Assembly: GCA_016785225.1 (NCBI GenBank) | Contig: JAFBJZ010000872.1 | Location: 1,794,501 to 1,858,500 of the forward strand | Length of the DNA: 64,000 nucleotides | DNA from: Psettodes erumei | Taxonomy: Eukaryota; Chordata; Actinopteri; Pleuronectiformes; Psettodidae | Reading direction: 5' to 3' | Shown here: in pieces, positions 34,758 through 47,700 of the stretch | How the letters are laid out: every line of letters starts with the position of its first letter | How positions within the stretch are numbered: position 1 is the stretch's first letter | Notes under the pieces: generated by a model | What the model saw: the letters and a program-made list of their open reading frames with translations, nothing else | Databases searched by the model: none | Told to the model about the DNA's origin: nothing | Translations under genes and position numbers: made by a program

Positions 34758-36412
34758 TCACGGGGCCTCGGGGGCCTCGGGGGCCGTGGCACCACTGCCG
34801 TTCTCCTCTGACATCTCAGCCATCTCGATCGTGGGCGATGCAGGAACCTCAGAAGCCTCCATGGCTAAAGAAGAGAGGAAGAGAATTACTCAGCTAAATC
34901 TCCATTATAAGCTCCTTTTACACTTCAAGATATTTCAACATGATGCTGGACATTTTTCATAAAACTGTGACTTGAAATCAGGACTTTGATATGTGTGACA
35001 CACTACCCGGCTAAGTTTTGAGGGCTGACCATAGATCTTCAACTAACGACTCAACTCACGCACGAGTTCCAAGATGTGATGTTTGCAGATTTTTAATTTG
35101 GTCCAACCAACAATCTGAAACCTAAGACATACTGTAATTTACACAATATAAAACAAAGGGAAAAGAAGCAAATTATCACATTTGAGAAGCTGAAACCACT
35201 GAATCTTTTACATGTTTGCTTGATAATGACTTGAGCTTGTACACTTAAACTCCAGAACTGTGAAAAAAATTATTTTCATTATTGTTGAATCTACAGATTA
35301 TTTTCCTGATTAATCATTTGATCTACAAAGTGTCGTAAAATCACAATTTTGCAAAGTTCAAGTTAAGATCTTCTAATGTTTTTGTCCAGTCCAAAAATAA
35401 TCTTCTATTTACAGTCACATAGGAAAGAAACGCAACAAATCTTCACAGTTTAGTGAATGTTTGATATTTCTCCTTGAAAAATGACATAAATTCATAGATT
35501 ATTTGTTGCAAACAATTTATAATATTTATATTTAATAAATATGATAATTTGAATAAATTATTATCAATTTACAAACTACTAAGCAGTATGTAACTCTGGA
35601 GATATGTTATTTAATCATTTCAGCACTTTTGATCCTGGCTGACTACACAAACACGGGCTGCACTAGAATATAACAACCTAATAACAACTATTCAAAAAAC
35701 TGCATTGAATGCCTGTATGAAAAAGCCATTTGCCAAATTAATGTAACGAGATGCAATTCATGAATTTTCTTGTTCTTCTGCTTCCGGGACACTCCTGAGA
35801 ACAACTATGTATGAATAACTCCCATTTCCCCCACACACATGCATTCTAGTACAACTAGTAGAAGTTGAAGTAAATTAATGAACAAGAATTTCTGCTGAAA
35901 TCCAGACTGATTCTAATGTCTGAGTCTAACCAGCTATGCAGCTAAACACGTATTTCCTGCAGCCGGTTAAACTTGAGGGCTTTTATTTTTGAAACACCTC
36001 CTGTGTTCACCTGCACAGGTTGGCTTCATTCATAAAAGAAGATCGGAGCACTGAGTTTAGACGCCAGCATATGCGGGTCGTTGCGGACTTGATTCAACTA
36101 GTTTGCAATGAAAGGAGAGTAAGCGCCTATGTCACACACAGGGAAGTCGGTTGAAGTTGGTTAAAGTTGGTTCACAGATACTCTGTGTAGCTGAAATCAT
36201 GTTAGCCTAGCCTAGCTTCTCACGCTTGTCCTCAGCGCACGTCCGGCCAAAGTCTTCACTCAAAACGGCGACACGTGATACCAGAACACAGCAGAACCCG
36301 TGAAACGGCTCATACCCGCGTGCTGTAAAATCCACACGCACTGATCGAACTAACCTGAAGACTCTTCGAGCTCTCCGTTGCCGCTCAGCTCCTCACTGCC
36401 TTCCGCCGCCAT
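34758..36412 (-). other. Upstream in-frame 54-codon ORF of prpf39 (broken N-terminus or uORF)
   Basis: Exon 36355-36412 starts with ATG in strong context (ATCATGG) and reads MAAEGSEELSGNGELEESS. It joins in phase across a 1.5-kb intron (donor G|GTTAGT, acceptor TTTAG at 34865-34866) to AMEASEVPASPTIEM.., ending EAPEAP and TGA at 34758-34760. The same frame then continues through TPVNPVPSSFT into the main ATG at 34724. The acidic, Ser/Glu-rich composition matches what precedes the HAT repeats in PRPF39 proteins. This looks like a real N-terminus interrupted by one stop, or else an in-frame upstream ORF. Confidence 0.6.
34865..36354 (-). other. Intron 1 of prpf39
   Basis: AT-rich DNA with many short A/T runs and no exon-like ORF. 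A small tandem decamer (GTTGAAGTTGGTTAAAGTTG) occurs near 36150-36172. Confidence 0.6.
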
Positions 36413-38536
36413 GATGTAAAAAGTCTTCCACGTCATTGAGGTGCGACACGACGCCGACGAAAAGAAGTGAACTACAACGCTGTCATTTGGATAAAATGTT
36501 TTTTTTTTAAAGCGATAAGCAATCCGCAGAACTCGTGTTTGTGCATTTGAATGTGGGTTTGTTTGCACAGTGCAGTGACTTTGGTTCTCGAATATTCACA
36601 TCTTTGTTAAAAAGAATTTAAATTTGGATTTGAGTTATAAATAAATACATGAAAAATATAAAATATGTCATAAATAAATTAATGAAAAAATTATTATTAT
36701 TATAGGTGTAAATTTGACTTATTTGGTGGGGAAATGAGCAAACCCACCAGTTTACTGTAAAGTAGTTGAAATTATCCCCCAGCCTTCATATATCATAATA
36801 TAGTAACTGTATATTATTCACCCTTTTTTGTATTGTATTTTTTGTATTATAGCAGTGTATTGCTTCCTTTACCAAGTAAAAGTCTTTATATATAATACAA
36901 CTTATATATTAACTAAGTGTAATTATAGGTTAAGTGCTTTCTGTAAACTGATACCTATATTCAGTCATAAATCATGTTTACTTGAAAGAAAAATGGCATA
37001 TGTTTATGCACTCACTTAAGGTCCCTTTTTGTTGTTGTACCGTCTAAAGATAAATAACAGCAGTTACCTTTAGCCAAGTGAAGCCATTTCACTTCTAAAC
37101 AAGTGTCCAATCCAGTCCTGACATGTCAGAAATAACATCTCACTGAATTATGAACTGTTAAATGTTGTAGGTTCAGAGCAATGTCTGAAGTTGATTCAGT
37201 CAAATCCAGGGACTTCTTATACATTTGGTCAACTTTATTTTTACTTGGTCTCATCTTTTAAAGTACATCTGACAACTTTGATTGACAGCTGAAGTCTGCT
37301 CCTTCTTTTCCATTTCCACCAGCTCAAGCCATCACAAACAAAACTGCAGCAACATGTACATTTATGATCATAAAAACAATCAAGTAGACGAATGCAAAAC
37401 AAAACCCCTAAAAAGGCCAGATGATTTGACAAGACAGGACATTAACCAGAGTCTCCAGGGAATCATTTGAATATTTATGACTGCTCTGTGTGTGCACTTA
37501 GGAGTGATTTTCATGAAAATCTGAAGGTTTTCCATGAATATTTTATAGTGAAATATTTTTTAATGGATTACATTTGGTCTGTTATTAAGATTCAAATGAC
37601 CCATTGGAAATCCTGGACTGTCCGGACATCTAGTAACGCACAAAAATCTAAACAACTTTTACGTTCTCACGCTTCATCAAGTGCATTAAAAAATAACCTA
37701 GTAAACAATGCTGGAAAAGAACTCAATAAAACAAAGAAAGCCCGTTGACGGGATGAACCACACCATCAGTGGTTCAGTCCCCTAAAGTGACTCCCACTGC
37801 CAAGTTCATTCCAAGATCAGCTGAAAATCCCATCTCCGTGGAGCAGTTGAACGACCTGATCACTTCAATAGTGAAGCAATGATGATTTACTTGCACACAA
37901 ATTTATCACTGAGAAATTTAGGGAAAGACAAAACAAGAATGAACTGGTCGGCATTGGGAAGAAATACGACTGTTCATTTATATATTGAAGAATCATTAAA
38001 ATTAAGAACGATGAAAGTTTAGTGTGGAGCCAAACAGAAGATTGTTGGCAAGCCCTCCCCAAATATATTAATGTGGCATGTTTAAAGAACTGACCTGATT
38101 GAAAGGCTTGGCTCAAAAAGAGGGTTGGAACAGAATGTCTTAAGAGTATCAAGTCAGAAACAGATGGAAGGAATAACCAGCAGGTGGAGCACAGGCCTCA
38201 AGCGGGAACCTTCATTTGAAATGGCAACACCCCCCCCCCCCACCCCCACCCCCAGCCCAAAGTGGCTTTTCTTCTGAGGCAAACTGGATAGAAATCCAAG
38301 CAGACAAAAAAAAAAAAAAAAGTGCCCGAATTTTTTTCTTTCTCAACCCAAAAGTTTTTACAACAGTATGATTTGAGTTGCTCAGTTGTTATCTCTCTGA
38401 AAAATGTGACAAACATAATTATCTATCTATTAGTAACCTTTTTGTTAGGGATAACATTGTGACTGAACACAAGAGGGACATGGCAGAGATGCTGAGATGT
38501 TACGTGGTTCAGCAGGACAAACAGTTTCACATGGGG

Positions 38537-38572
<36 letters not shown>

Positions 38573-38736
38573 ACGACTGAACACCACATGTATTTAATGT
38601 GTGCGTTTGTCCCTTATTTTTCATGGTGGTTATCCTGTACTCTTGCTTTTGATAGTCCCGAGTGTCAACGCACTCCCTCCTTCTCTCCTCCTGCTCCGCC
38701 ACTTCAGTCATTTCCTCCTCCTGCTCCTCACTGTGG
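36413..38736. other. Region between ganab (3' end) and prpf39 (5' end)
   Basis: Both neighbours are on the minus strand. The left ~200 bases would be the prpf39 promoter. The right part is probably ganab 3'UTR. A TTTATT at 37234-37239 is one possible ganab polyadenylation signal. A stretch at about 37600-38190 has the look of decayed coding sequence but has several stops. A poly(A) run (about 38307-38322) and the GT repeat at 38541-38569 are also present. Confidence 0.4.
38541..38570. repeat. (GT)n microsatellite in the likely ganab 3'UTR
   Basis: About 14 GT units about 170 bases beyond the ganab stop codon; on the transcript strand it reads (CA)n. Confidence 0.95.
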
Positions 38737-41700
38737 TTACTGAAGCGTCACGGTCCAGTCAGCCCCTGAGTTCATGCCGGGCTTGCGGAGCGTCAACACC
38801 GACATGGAGGCGTCGAACTCGAACTCCACCTGGCTCTCCTGACCATCTGCAAAAAGGAGGGGACAGTATTAGAGGGAGCCGACAGAAAAATCTCACCCCA
38901 TCCCTCACAATGCATAACAATATGGGATGGTAAGATCTGGTATTTCTCCACAGTTCTCACGAAATCCTGCTCACAAAGTCCGATACACAACATCACATCC
39001 CTGGCAGAGGTAATTGAACTGTTGAACTGCCTCTTGTGAAACAGCTGCAGGCATTTCAACAAAGACCTTTTGCTAGTATACAGTATCTCACTTCATATGG
39101 AGCCACCTGTGAGCGTCAATATGTGAGAGAAACGCCACGCGCTGCACTCACCGGCAGCCTTGAGGGTAACCTTGCTGGGCTTACTGGCTCCAAGAATGAC
39201 GACGCGTTCGATCCAGGACTGGGTAGTAAACTGGGCATCTGGAGCCAGGTTACTGTGTGACAAGTAGAGACATGAATTAAAGAGGAACTGTGACACAAAA
39301 ATGATAAAAAGGAAAGTCAACAAGTCATGAAAATTATGAGAAGTTCCACATAAATATATCTCCCCTGTTCTCATCGACTGTGATGTTTGCTTTGCTTTCA
39401 TTACAGGAACTAGCACATTTAAAGTTTTCATTTGTCTTAGTATGTTTATAGTGTCTGTTTTGTATAATTTTGTGTTTGTGGAATATTAACAATTGATCCG
39501 AAATATCCAGGTCTATATATTTACAATGTTTACTTAAAGAGAGGTAGTGTTTCTCCTGAGCTGAGACATACAGAAAACGTATCACTCACACAGAAGAGAG
39601 AATGTTGTTTTTGAAGGACAGCCTTCTGTGGATGAACTCCTTGTCATAGTTGAATGTGTGGCCGTCGTCTATGTAGAGCTCGCCCTCTGCAGTTCTCTGT
39701 CAGACAAAGGGTGAAAGGATGGGACGAACGATGCCAATTTGCCAAGCAACGCCTCACAATCGCAGCAGATGACTGTTGCGTCAGCAGAGTGCGTGCGCTT
39801 GAGTTACCTGAGGGTTCAGAGCCACATATAGCGTGTAGGGATCGTGCTCCATGCAGGTGGAGGACCTGCGAACTCGAAGCTTCCTGGGAATGATAGAGCC
39901 ACCACGCTGGAAAACGGGGATCTGAAAAGAAGACCCCAGGCTTCACGTTAAAACCAGAGACATTCAAGAAAACAGTAACTATTAAAGTGTGCATAGGGGC
40001 TTGAAACGTAGAAATCTGTGATGTGTAAATTATGGCAACATGATTTCACATAGACGTGGTGCTGTGCATCTTACAGAGCTCATGGTGACAGCGACATAGA
40101 GGTTCTGGGCCCCGTTGTGCTTCTGCAGGGTGTGGATGTCAAACCAGACCTGGGGAACACACACACAGGTCAAGGTGGGTTTTGAATACATCTCAATTTG
40201 CAGACATGTGAACTGACACGGCATCGTGCAGAAGAGGCACTGATAGAACTGTTCAGGTTTAACACTACGGTCCAGCCCATAGGCAAACGAGAGCTACAGT
40301 AACTTTAAGATGCGTTTAAACTGCTGTGTTTCCTCCTCGTACCTCGTCTTTACCAGGCAGGTAGGCGGTGACTCCCCTGGCTCCCTCCTCAGTAACTGGG
40401 TGAACCAACAAGTCGCGCCCTGCAGCACAGTTACGTAACTTTACTGGAAACTGATTTAAGCCTTCATTCAGGCCAAACCGGACACATGCAGCACGCGCCA
40501 ACATTATGACAATGTCGATAAGGACCACAGTTCAGTTATGTGTGTGCACTGAGCTACAGAGATTCTCCATTTATTTGATAAATAATTAAAAGGAAATTTG
40601 CAGGTTGAGTAGAGGAAAACAGAGGTTTGGTGTTTTGTGTCTCACCGATCAAGAACTCGTCATCCAGAGCGAATGTAGCTGGATCCTGAGGGTACTCCAC
40701 CCACAGAGGTCTGCGGCAGAGATGGACATGTGAGCAGAGCAGAGGAGCATCAAGGAATTCACAACATGTTCTTTCTGTGGGCCAACGTGACACATTCCGC
40801 ATTTCTATGTACCGGAATAGTATGAACTAATAATAAACATGAAAAATATTGGTTCGCTCGCAAGGTCAAACACACGCCAACGCACGCCCTCACCTCATGA
40901 CGGGCTGCCCGGTGCGGTGTGTCAGGTAGAACTGCTGGTACCAGTAGGGCAGGAAGGTGTAGCGCTGGCGCACGGCCTCACGGATCAGCGCCGTGTTTTC
41001 TGGACCGAACAGCCAGGGCTCGCGGCGGGGTGTGTCGAGGTGGGCATGGGCCCTGAAGAACGGCTGGTACGCCCCCGTTTGGTACCAACGCACCAACAGC
41101 TCGGCGCTGGGAGACTTGAAGAAGCCACCCACGTCAGCTGTGAGACGAAATTGTTAGTCGACTCTGGGCCGCTCAGATCGGAACAGACACGAGAACCTCC
41201 TGAGGTCATCTTTTTTTTAAAATTTATTTTTAGAGCTTATGGCTGGAAGCGAAAGGGAACTCGTGCGCTTTTCTTGTACAAAGTCAACTTTATTTAAAAC
41301 TGGTGCAGTGTCATCAACAGCTGATCTGATCATGGATATGAGTTTCATACTCTAAATAGTACGAATCAAACAACCATCGTAACTGTTAAATATAACTGCT
41401 GCTGGATTACACAGGAGAAGCTGTGAAGCTTGGAAAACAAAACATAACAAGAAACAACTCACCACCACAGAAAGAGATTCCAACCAGGCCCAGACTCAGA
41501 CACATGGGGATGGAGATCTTCAGATGTTCCCACTCGGCAGCATTGTCTCCAGTCCACACAGCACCTGTGGACAAAAAACACACAGCAAACTTAACTAGAT
41601 GGTAATTATAAGCCCAGAGATAAATTAACAACGGTCTGCCAAAAATAGGGGAGATCATTACAGACACTCTGCACAATTATGCTTAGAATGGAAAGTAAAA

Positions 41701-44700
41701 GCAGCGAGGGGCTCACCGTAGCGCTGCGACCCAGCAAAGAAGGCTCGGGTCAGGACAAAGGGTCGCTCGACTCCTCCGGACCTCTGGATCAGACCCTCCG
41801 CTGTGGCCATTTGCTGCAGGACCATACACATGATAATCAGGGGAGCAGAGTAATGGGTAATATCCCCCATGTTATCAGATTTTAAGAGTTTTCTCTGATT
41901 CTCTTTGAAAGCAGTTTATCATGGTAGGAGAACATCAAGGAAAAGTATAAGGACATATGTTAACTTATCCAGAGTTGTTCAATAGCTATTTGTGTTCAGC
42001 AACATTTTCTACAGTTACATTCCTAAAGGAATGAGTGACCGGACTGAAACGCACAAAAGGTAAAAACCAGCTTGTGTGCACTCACCACGTAGAAGCCGTA
42101 GAGGTTGTGCACATCGCGGTGCTCCCAGGCTCCGTGCATTGCATCCTTGTGCATTGTGACCTCCGGCCCGTTAAAGACCGACGGCTCATTCATGTCGTTC
42201 CACGTGTACAGGTTCTCCATGGAACCCTGGAGAGGGAACAGATTTAAGTCTCACGTTTAGACTAACCATACAGAGTGCCTTTTTACACCACAAATAGACT
42301 GGGCTCTGAAATTGCAATGGGAAAATTCTTTCAGATTCCTAAATAAATCAAAGTCAGTGTCCAACAGCAGAACACTGGGGCTTTCACTGTGGTAATACTG
42401 ATCACACTGATCTGGGGTCATGCTTATCAGTGCGAGTGCTCTTCACGTCCTCATCTTTTTCTAACAGAAAGTTGACGTCCAGAGCAACAGCCAACGAGCT
42501 AAATCTCATCTCATAGATTTACCTCGTATTGGTCGTAGGCGAACATGCTGGCCCACCAGGCCCTCATGTCTTCACGGGTGAAGTCTGGATAGCCGGCGCT
42601 GCCTGAAGGACATCATCCGTCCCCAGGAGAAGAAGGAAAAAGAGAGAGGAACGTGACAGAAATATTAACTGCAGAAACAAAGTTTGTCAGCACACAAACA
42701 CTACACATGTTTCTCAGTGAAGGTCCAACTGATAAAATATATTTACAAAAGCATTTTCAATTGACGTAGAGCCGTCAGTCTCTTACCAGGCCAGCACCAG
42801 CCCTCATAGTCCCCACCATCTTTATTTTTGATGTAGAAACCCCGAGAACGGATTTCATTATGAATCTTGTAGTTGCTGTCAACTTTGATATGAGGGTCCA
42901 CAATGGCCACCATCTATAAAATTAAAAAAAAAAGTCAAAAATGAAAGTGCAGACCCCAACACTGTCGATTTGTGCAGTGACGCTCGATGAATTGTCATCC
43001 GTACCTTGCGTTTCTTGTCCACGAGCCCCTGCAGCATTTCCTTTGGTGTCGCAAACTTGTGCGGATCCCAGGTGAAGTAGCGCTTCCCGTCTGTGTGCTC
43101 AATATCAAGCCAGATGAAGTCGTAGGGGATGTCGTGCTCATCAAAGCCTGCATCCACCGTCTGCACGTCCTCCTGGTCGTTGTAGTTCCAGCGGCACTGG
43201 TGGTAGCCCAGGGCGGCCAAGGGAGGGAAGGCCTGGGTGCCTGGAGGGTGGCGTGAGAAGGACTTCAGTCTTAAGAGAAGTCACTGCTTGGGAAAAGAAG
43301 AAAGGTTCATGTGAACACCGGTCGTCCGTCCTCCTACCTGTAAGGGAGGCGTACTGAGAGAAGACATCTTTAGGTGTCGGCCCAAGCATAATGAAGACGT
43401 CGATGATGCCGCTCTCGGAGATCCAGCGCACGTCTGTCTGTGGCGTCTCACTGGAGCCCTGGACATAATCCAGCATTTTTCCAAACACCGTCTGGGGACG
43501 AAGCAGGTGAATAAAAAGGACTGTGCAACTCACAGGCTCTCGTAACAAAAAGTAAAATTGAAATGCATTCACTCCTGAAAAGGGAGCCAGGCTGGTTGAA
43601 AAAAAAAAGTTTTTGGGGCGCAAAAAGGTGTACCTTTCCAGCCGTGTTGGAGCTGATGTCCACCCAGGTTTCGGCAGCGTTGAGCCAGAAGATGCCTGTG
43701 GTCCGCTGGGTGTTGTGGGCTAACATGACTGGCACAGCCCCGTACAGGGCCATAGGATTATACAGCTCATACTGGAACACATCCAGGTTGTAGAGCCGAT
43801 ATGGATCTCCATTACTGGAACACAAAACAAGAAACATGTGGGCTTGATCCGGTGGACGTGTACCAATGCGGAAGAGGACTTGCTGTTACCACTCACTCTG
43901 TTGTTTTGAGCCTGAGAGTGTCTGCATGTTCGGGGATGCCGTATACGTGCTCCACACCAGGCAACGAAAAGTCTAAACTGACAGCAGATGGACCTGCAGG
44001 GGGAGAACAGCCAATACTCCATCAGTAGTAAGTAGTAGTAAGCTAAAAGACATGTAGCAATTATTCTTATTCACCAAATAATGGTCACAGTGATTGTAGA
44101 GCTGAGGTTTCTGTATTTGTCGCTCAGTTGGTCCAGAAAGCATGGACCATTAAACTAAAATGACGTATAACTGAAAATATGACCATGGCATACCATTGGT
44201 TTTGCTGTCTGTGTGCGATTTAAACGTCTCCTCCCACATCCCATCCTCCGCTTTCTCTTCCTCTTCTTTTGCTGCCTGGCAGGCAAACAGGAAGCAGAGT
44301 AATTTACCAGAGCAGATGGAGGCTGAGGCGCAGCACAGAAACTGAGCAGAGAGAGGAGGAGGAGGAGTGTGGTACCTCAGGCTGGTCGGCCGGCTCAGCC
44401 TCCTCCTTGGTCTCGGCCTCTGGCTCTGCCTGACTGCTCCGTGGTAGAAAGAACGGCAGGAGAGGTAAGGAGGAGGACAGAGGGGAAAGAGAAAAGTGTG
44501 TCACTTCAACACAATGGTGCTTGTCGCATGAAGAGCGACAACATACCGGAGTATACTTGAACTACAATAAGAGGAAAAGGACACAAAAACAGGGAGGTTG
44601 GCTTCTGCCCCTTGACTGCACACTTAGAGCTAACATGTACTATCCATGGTTGTGAATGACTGAACATTAATGACGTAGGGGACTGAGCAACTCCCTGCCT

Positions 44701-47700
44701 TGTGGCTATTTCGAGCTAGGCTCTGTGGAACAGAAGCTCCAGAGGCCACAGCGCGTATGGTCTAAAGGCTGCTTAAAAAAAAAAAAAAAAAAAAAGGGCC
44801 GATTGATACCCAGAGGATCAGAAATGTACCAAGGTGTAATCGAATCCACTTCGCAGAAGCCCCTGACCTGCAAATACTCAGGCGGTCACACACACCTGTG
44901 GAGGTGCACGCTCTGCAGCAGCATACAGGCGAGAGGCAGTGGTGCTTTTTAAACTCTGTCAGAGCTCGAGAGAAGCACCGTATACCAGAGGTACACTGTC
45001 CCCAAACTAAAAAGAGATTCTTAAACCTAGAAAGTTAAAAATCACAAATACAAACAGAAGAATAACCACAAAGCGAGACGTTGCTGTCGGGTTTGGGAAG
45101 TGGGCGGCAGAGCCTGAAAATGAGGCAGAAACACATGGCTCTCACCTGCGCTCTAAGTCAGCAGCGCACTAGGATTATTTGGAACTACTGCGGTTAGCGC
45201 GCTACATAAAGTGAGCAAGCGTGATTCGAATCAAGAGAGCAGGTCAGGAGACCCAGCCGGTCATGCAGCTGCCGTGTTAGATCCGTTTAATAGACGAGCT
45301 GCTGAAGTGACACTAGAGGTGCGCGATTCGGTTAAAACAGTCACTGGTCTGACAGGTGCGGGACAAAATCACAGCTGGGCCTGTGGCAGACCCTGATCTT
45401 CCAGTGAACGGGTTTTGTGATGATCGGGATGATTTTTTTCTTTGTTGCATGAAATAAAATGGGAGAAAACCCCCGGACATCCTTGGCTCACATCACCGTT
45501 TGACTGAGCCTTCAACGTACAAGGACAACAAAGGTGGGGCTGGCCCCTTCGTTCCAGATCGACTCAAACACCGCCATGCACACACTCACCCACACCCCTC
45601 TCTTCCACTCTCACTCACATTTATTGGAGGGTATATGCAAAACTTGGGTGTGATGGGAGACCCTAAATTTTTTTTTCGTCACTATTGGCAGCATTGGCAC
45701 AAGGAACAGAATACACACTCACAAATCTTAAGGGACTTTACCTAGAGAATACCCTCTTGATATTATCCCACACGCTAGCCACTGTGCTAGTTACTTTATA
45801 GGAGAAACTAGGATGATAGGGAGAAGAGGACAGAACAACGAGTCAGAGACATTACTCAAATGAAAAAAAAAAAACCAAACCATTTCATGGGAACAAAATA
45901 ATAGAAATCATCCACAGAACGTCGTTCAGAAGAGAGGGCTGGTATTTGGCAATGTGTGTGCATGCGTGGTGTCTCACGTGTCCTTGCGCATCCTCAGGTG
46001 CTCAAAAGCCAGCAGGCCGCGCGAGTTGAGCGACATCAGCACTTCGCGTCCCTCCATGATGTCCAGCCGGAAGGGCCTGGCACTGACGATGACCCTCTGA
46101 GACTCCGCCCCCAGGGACAGCACCACCCCGTTCTCGTCCTGAGACAGGAGAGACAGGCTGTGACAGAGAGAGACAAAGGACTCAGTTAGGTCTGTCTTTC
46201 GTCGCTGCTCATCTCATCTACTCCAAACTGATGCATGCTGTCGCTAAACTGGACTGAGGCCAAACTATACCTGTGCTACTCTGTCACCTGCCACCCCCAG
46301 GATTAACCCGTTTCTTCCTACGTTCTTTGACGTTGTCTGCCTTTTCGGTTTGCGTCTCCCCCATCAGAAACCTCCACCTACCCACCCGCTCGCACCGTGC
46401 GTTCGGCAGCTCCGATGGGGGACTTACGGCTCGGTCGGCGGCTCCCTGATGAGCACGTCTGGGACCTCGTAGCGAGGCTTCAGCGGCTTCAGCTCGTTAA
46501 TCTTCACCCTTGTTATGTTTCCCTGGAGACGGTACAGCTCGAGCAGCAGACGCACCTTGCGGCAAAACCCAGAGGGAGCAGCGGGGGGGATCAGGAGAAG
46601 CAAAGGAGGGTACAGATGAATAACATTATTATCTTATAAACACCAAGCAGCGGTGGGCAAGGGGGGACCCGCCAAGAGCCAGTTTGTCACGTTCTGTCAT
46701 ATTAAGCATTTGGATGTGACACTCTAAGAATCATATAATATCTTCTGTTGATATTTTTCAGTTTAAGATGAGGAATCAAAAACACGAGGCACTTCAGTAT
46801 ATTGTGGGGCGTTTTGACAGGAGGATGACAACAAAGACCCCTTGCCAAACGAGATGTTACAGAGCAGGTGGCTTATGGCACTGGCAACCAAAATCCCTGC
46901 CTGCGTTGGCCGCCTCTTTAAGTGCGCTTTACCTTGTTGTTGTCGTTGATGAGTTGCAGGGTGAGTCTGGTGTTGGTCAGCTCCATGGTCTCCAGCAGGG
47001 CTCGATAGGGAGACTCGCCAGGCTTCAACGCTCGCTGGCGCCTGATCACAAGTAGAAAAACCAAGCGTGGACACCGGTTGTTAATCAGCAGTCACGTGAG
47101 CGATTAAACGTGCCACTTTCTTTTTTTATTCCTGATCTTGTACTTACTTGCAGAAGGCACTCTGGTCACAGGTCTTGAAGTTGCCCCTGTCTACGGCCCA
47201 CGTCCCACCGAGGCACACAGCCAGCCACAGCACCAGGACAGGCGCCATCCTACACAGGAAATCAAGGAGGGAGCCTGCACTTTAATACGGTTTGGGCGCT
47301 AAGAGGCCACCCTCCCCAGTTCATTGATTCGCATTGGGTTGAGCAATGCCCGAGCCGAACTGCAGCATGTATACCGGAGTTCGAGCAACCCGGACTCTGA
47401 TCCCTCTGCGGAGGTTAAACGTGTCTTCAAGCGAAAAACAGCGCCAGAAAAAAATGTAACCGGCTGCTAACTGAAGCATTTCCCGTTTCCTCATCCTGTC
47501 CGAGCGGCAGTGCGCATACATTAGCATTTCAAACAGTAGCCAGAATCTCGTTCGTCCAGGCTAACATCTGCGCCTGCACGCAAATTCTCATTTCAAGCCC
47601 TCACATTCCTGTCAGAGCCGGACGATGAGATGTGCTGAAACTGTGCCAGTGCACGGCATTAGCTAACGTTTGGCTAATGTGAGCTAGGTCGCATACAACC

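Noticed and set aside
40839..41297. 152-codon plus-strand ORF
   Set aside because: It is the antisense shadow of ganab exon 40894-41137, which has clear GH31 similarity.
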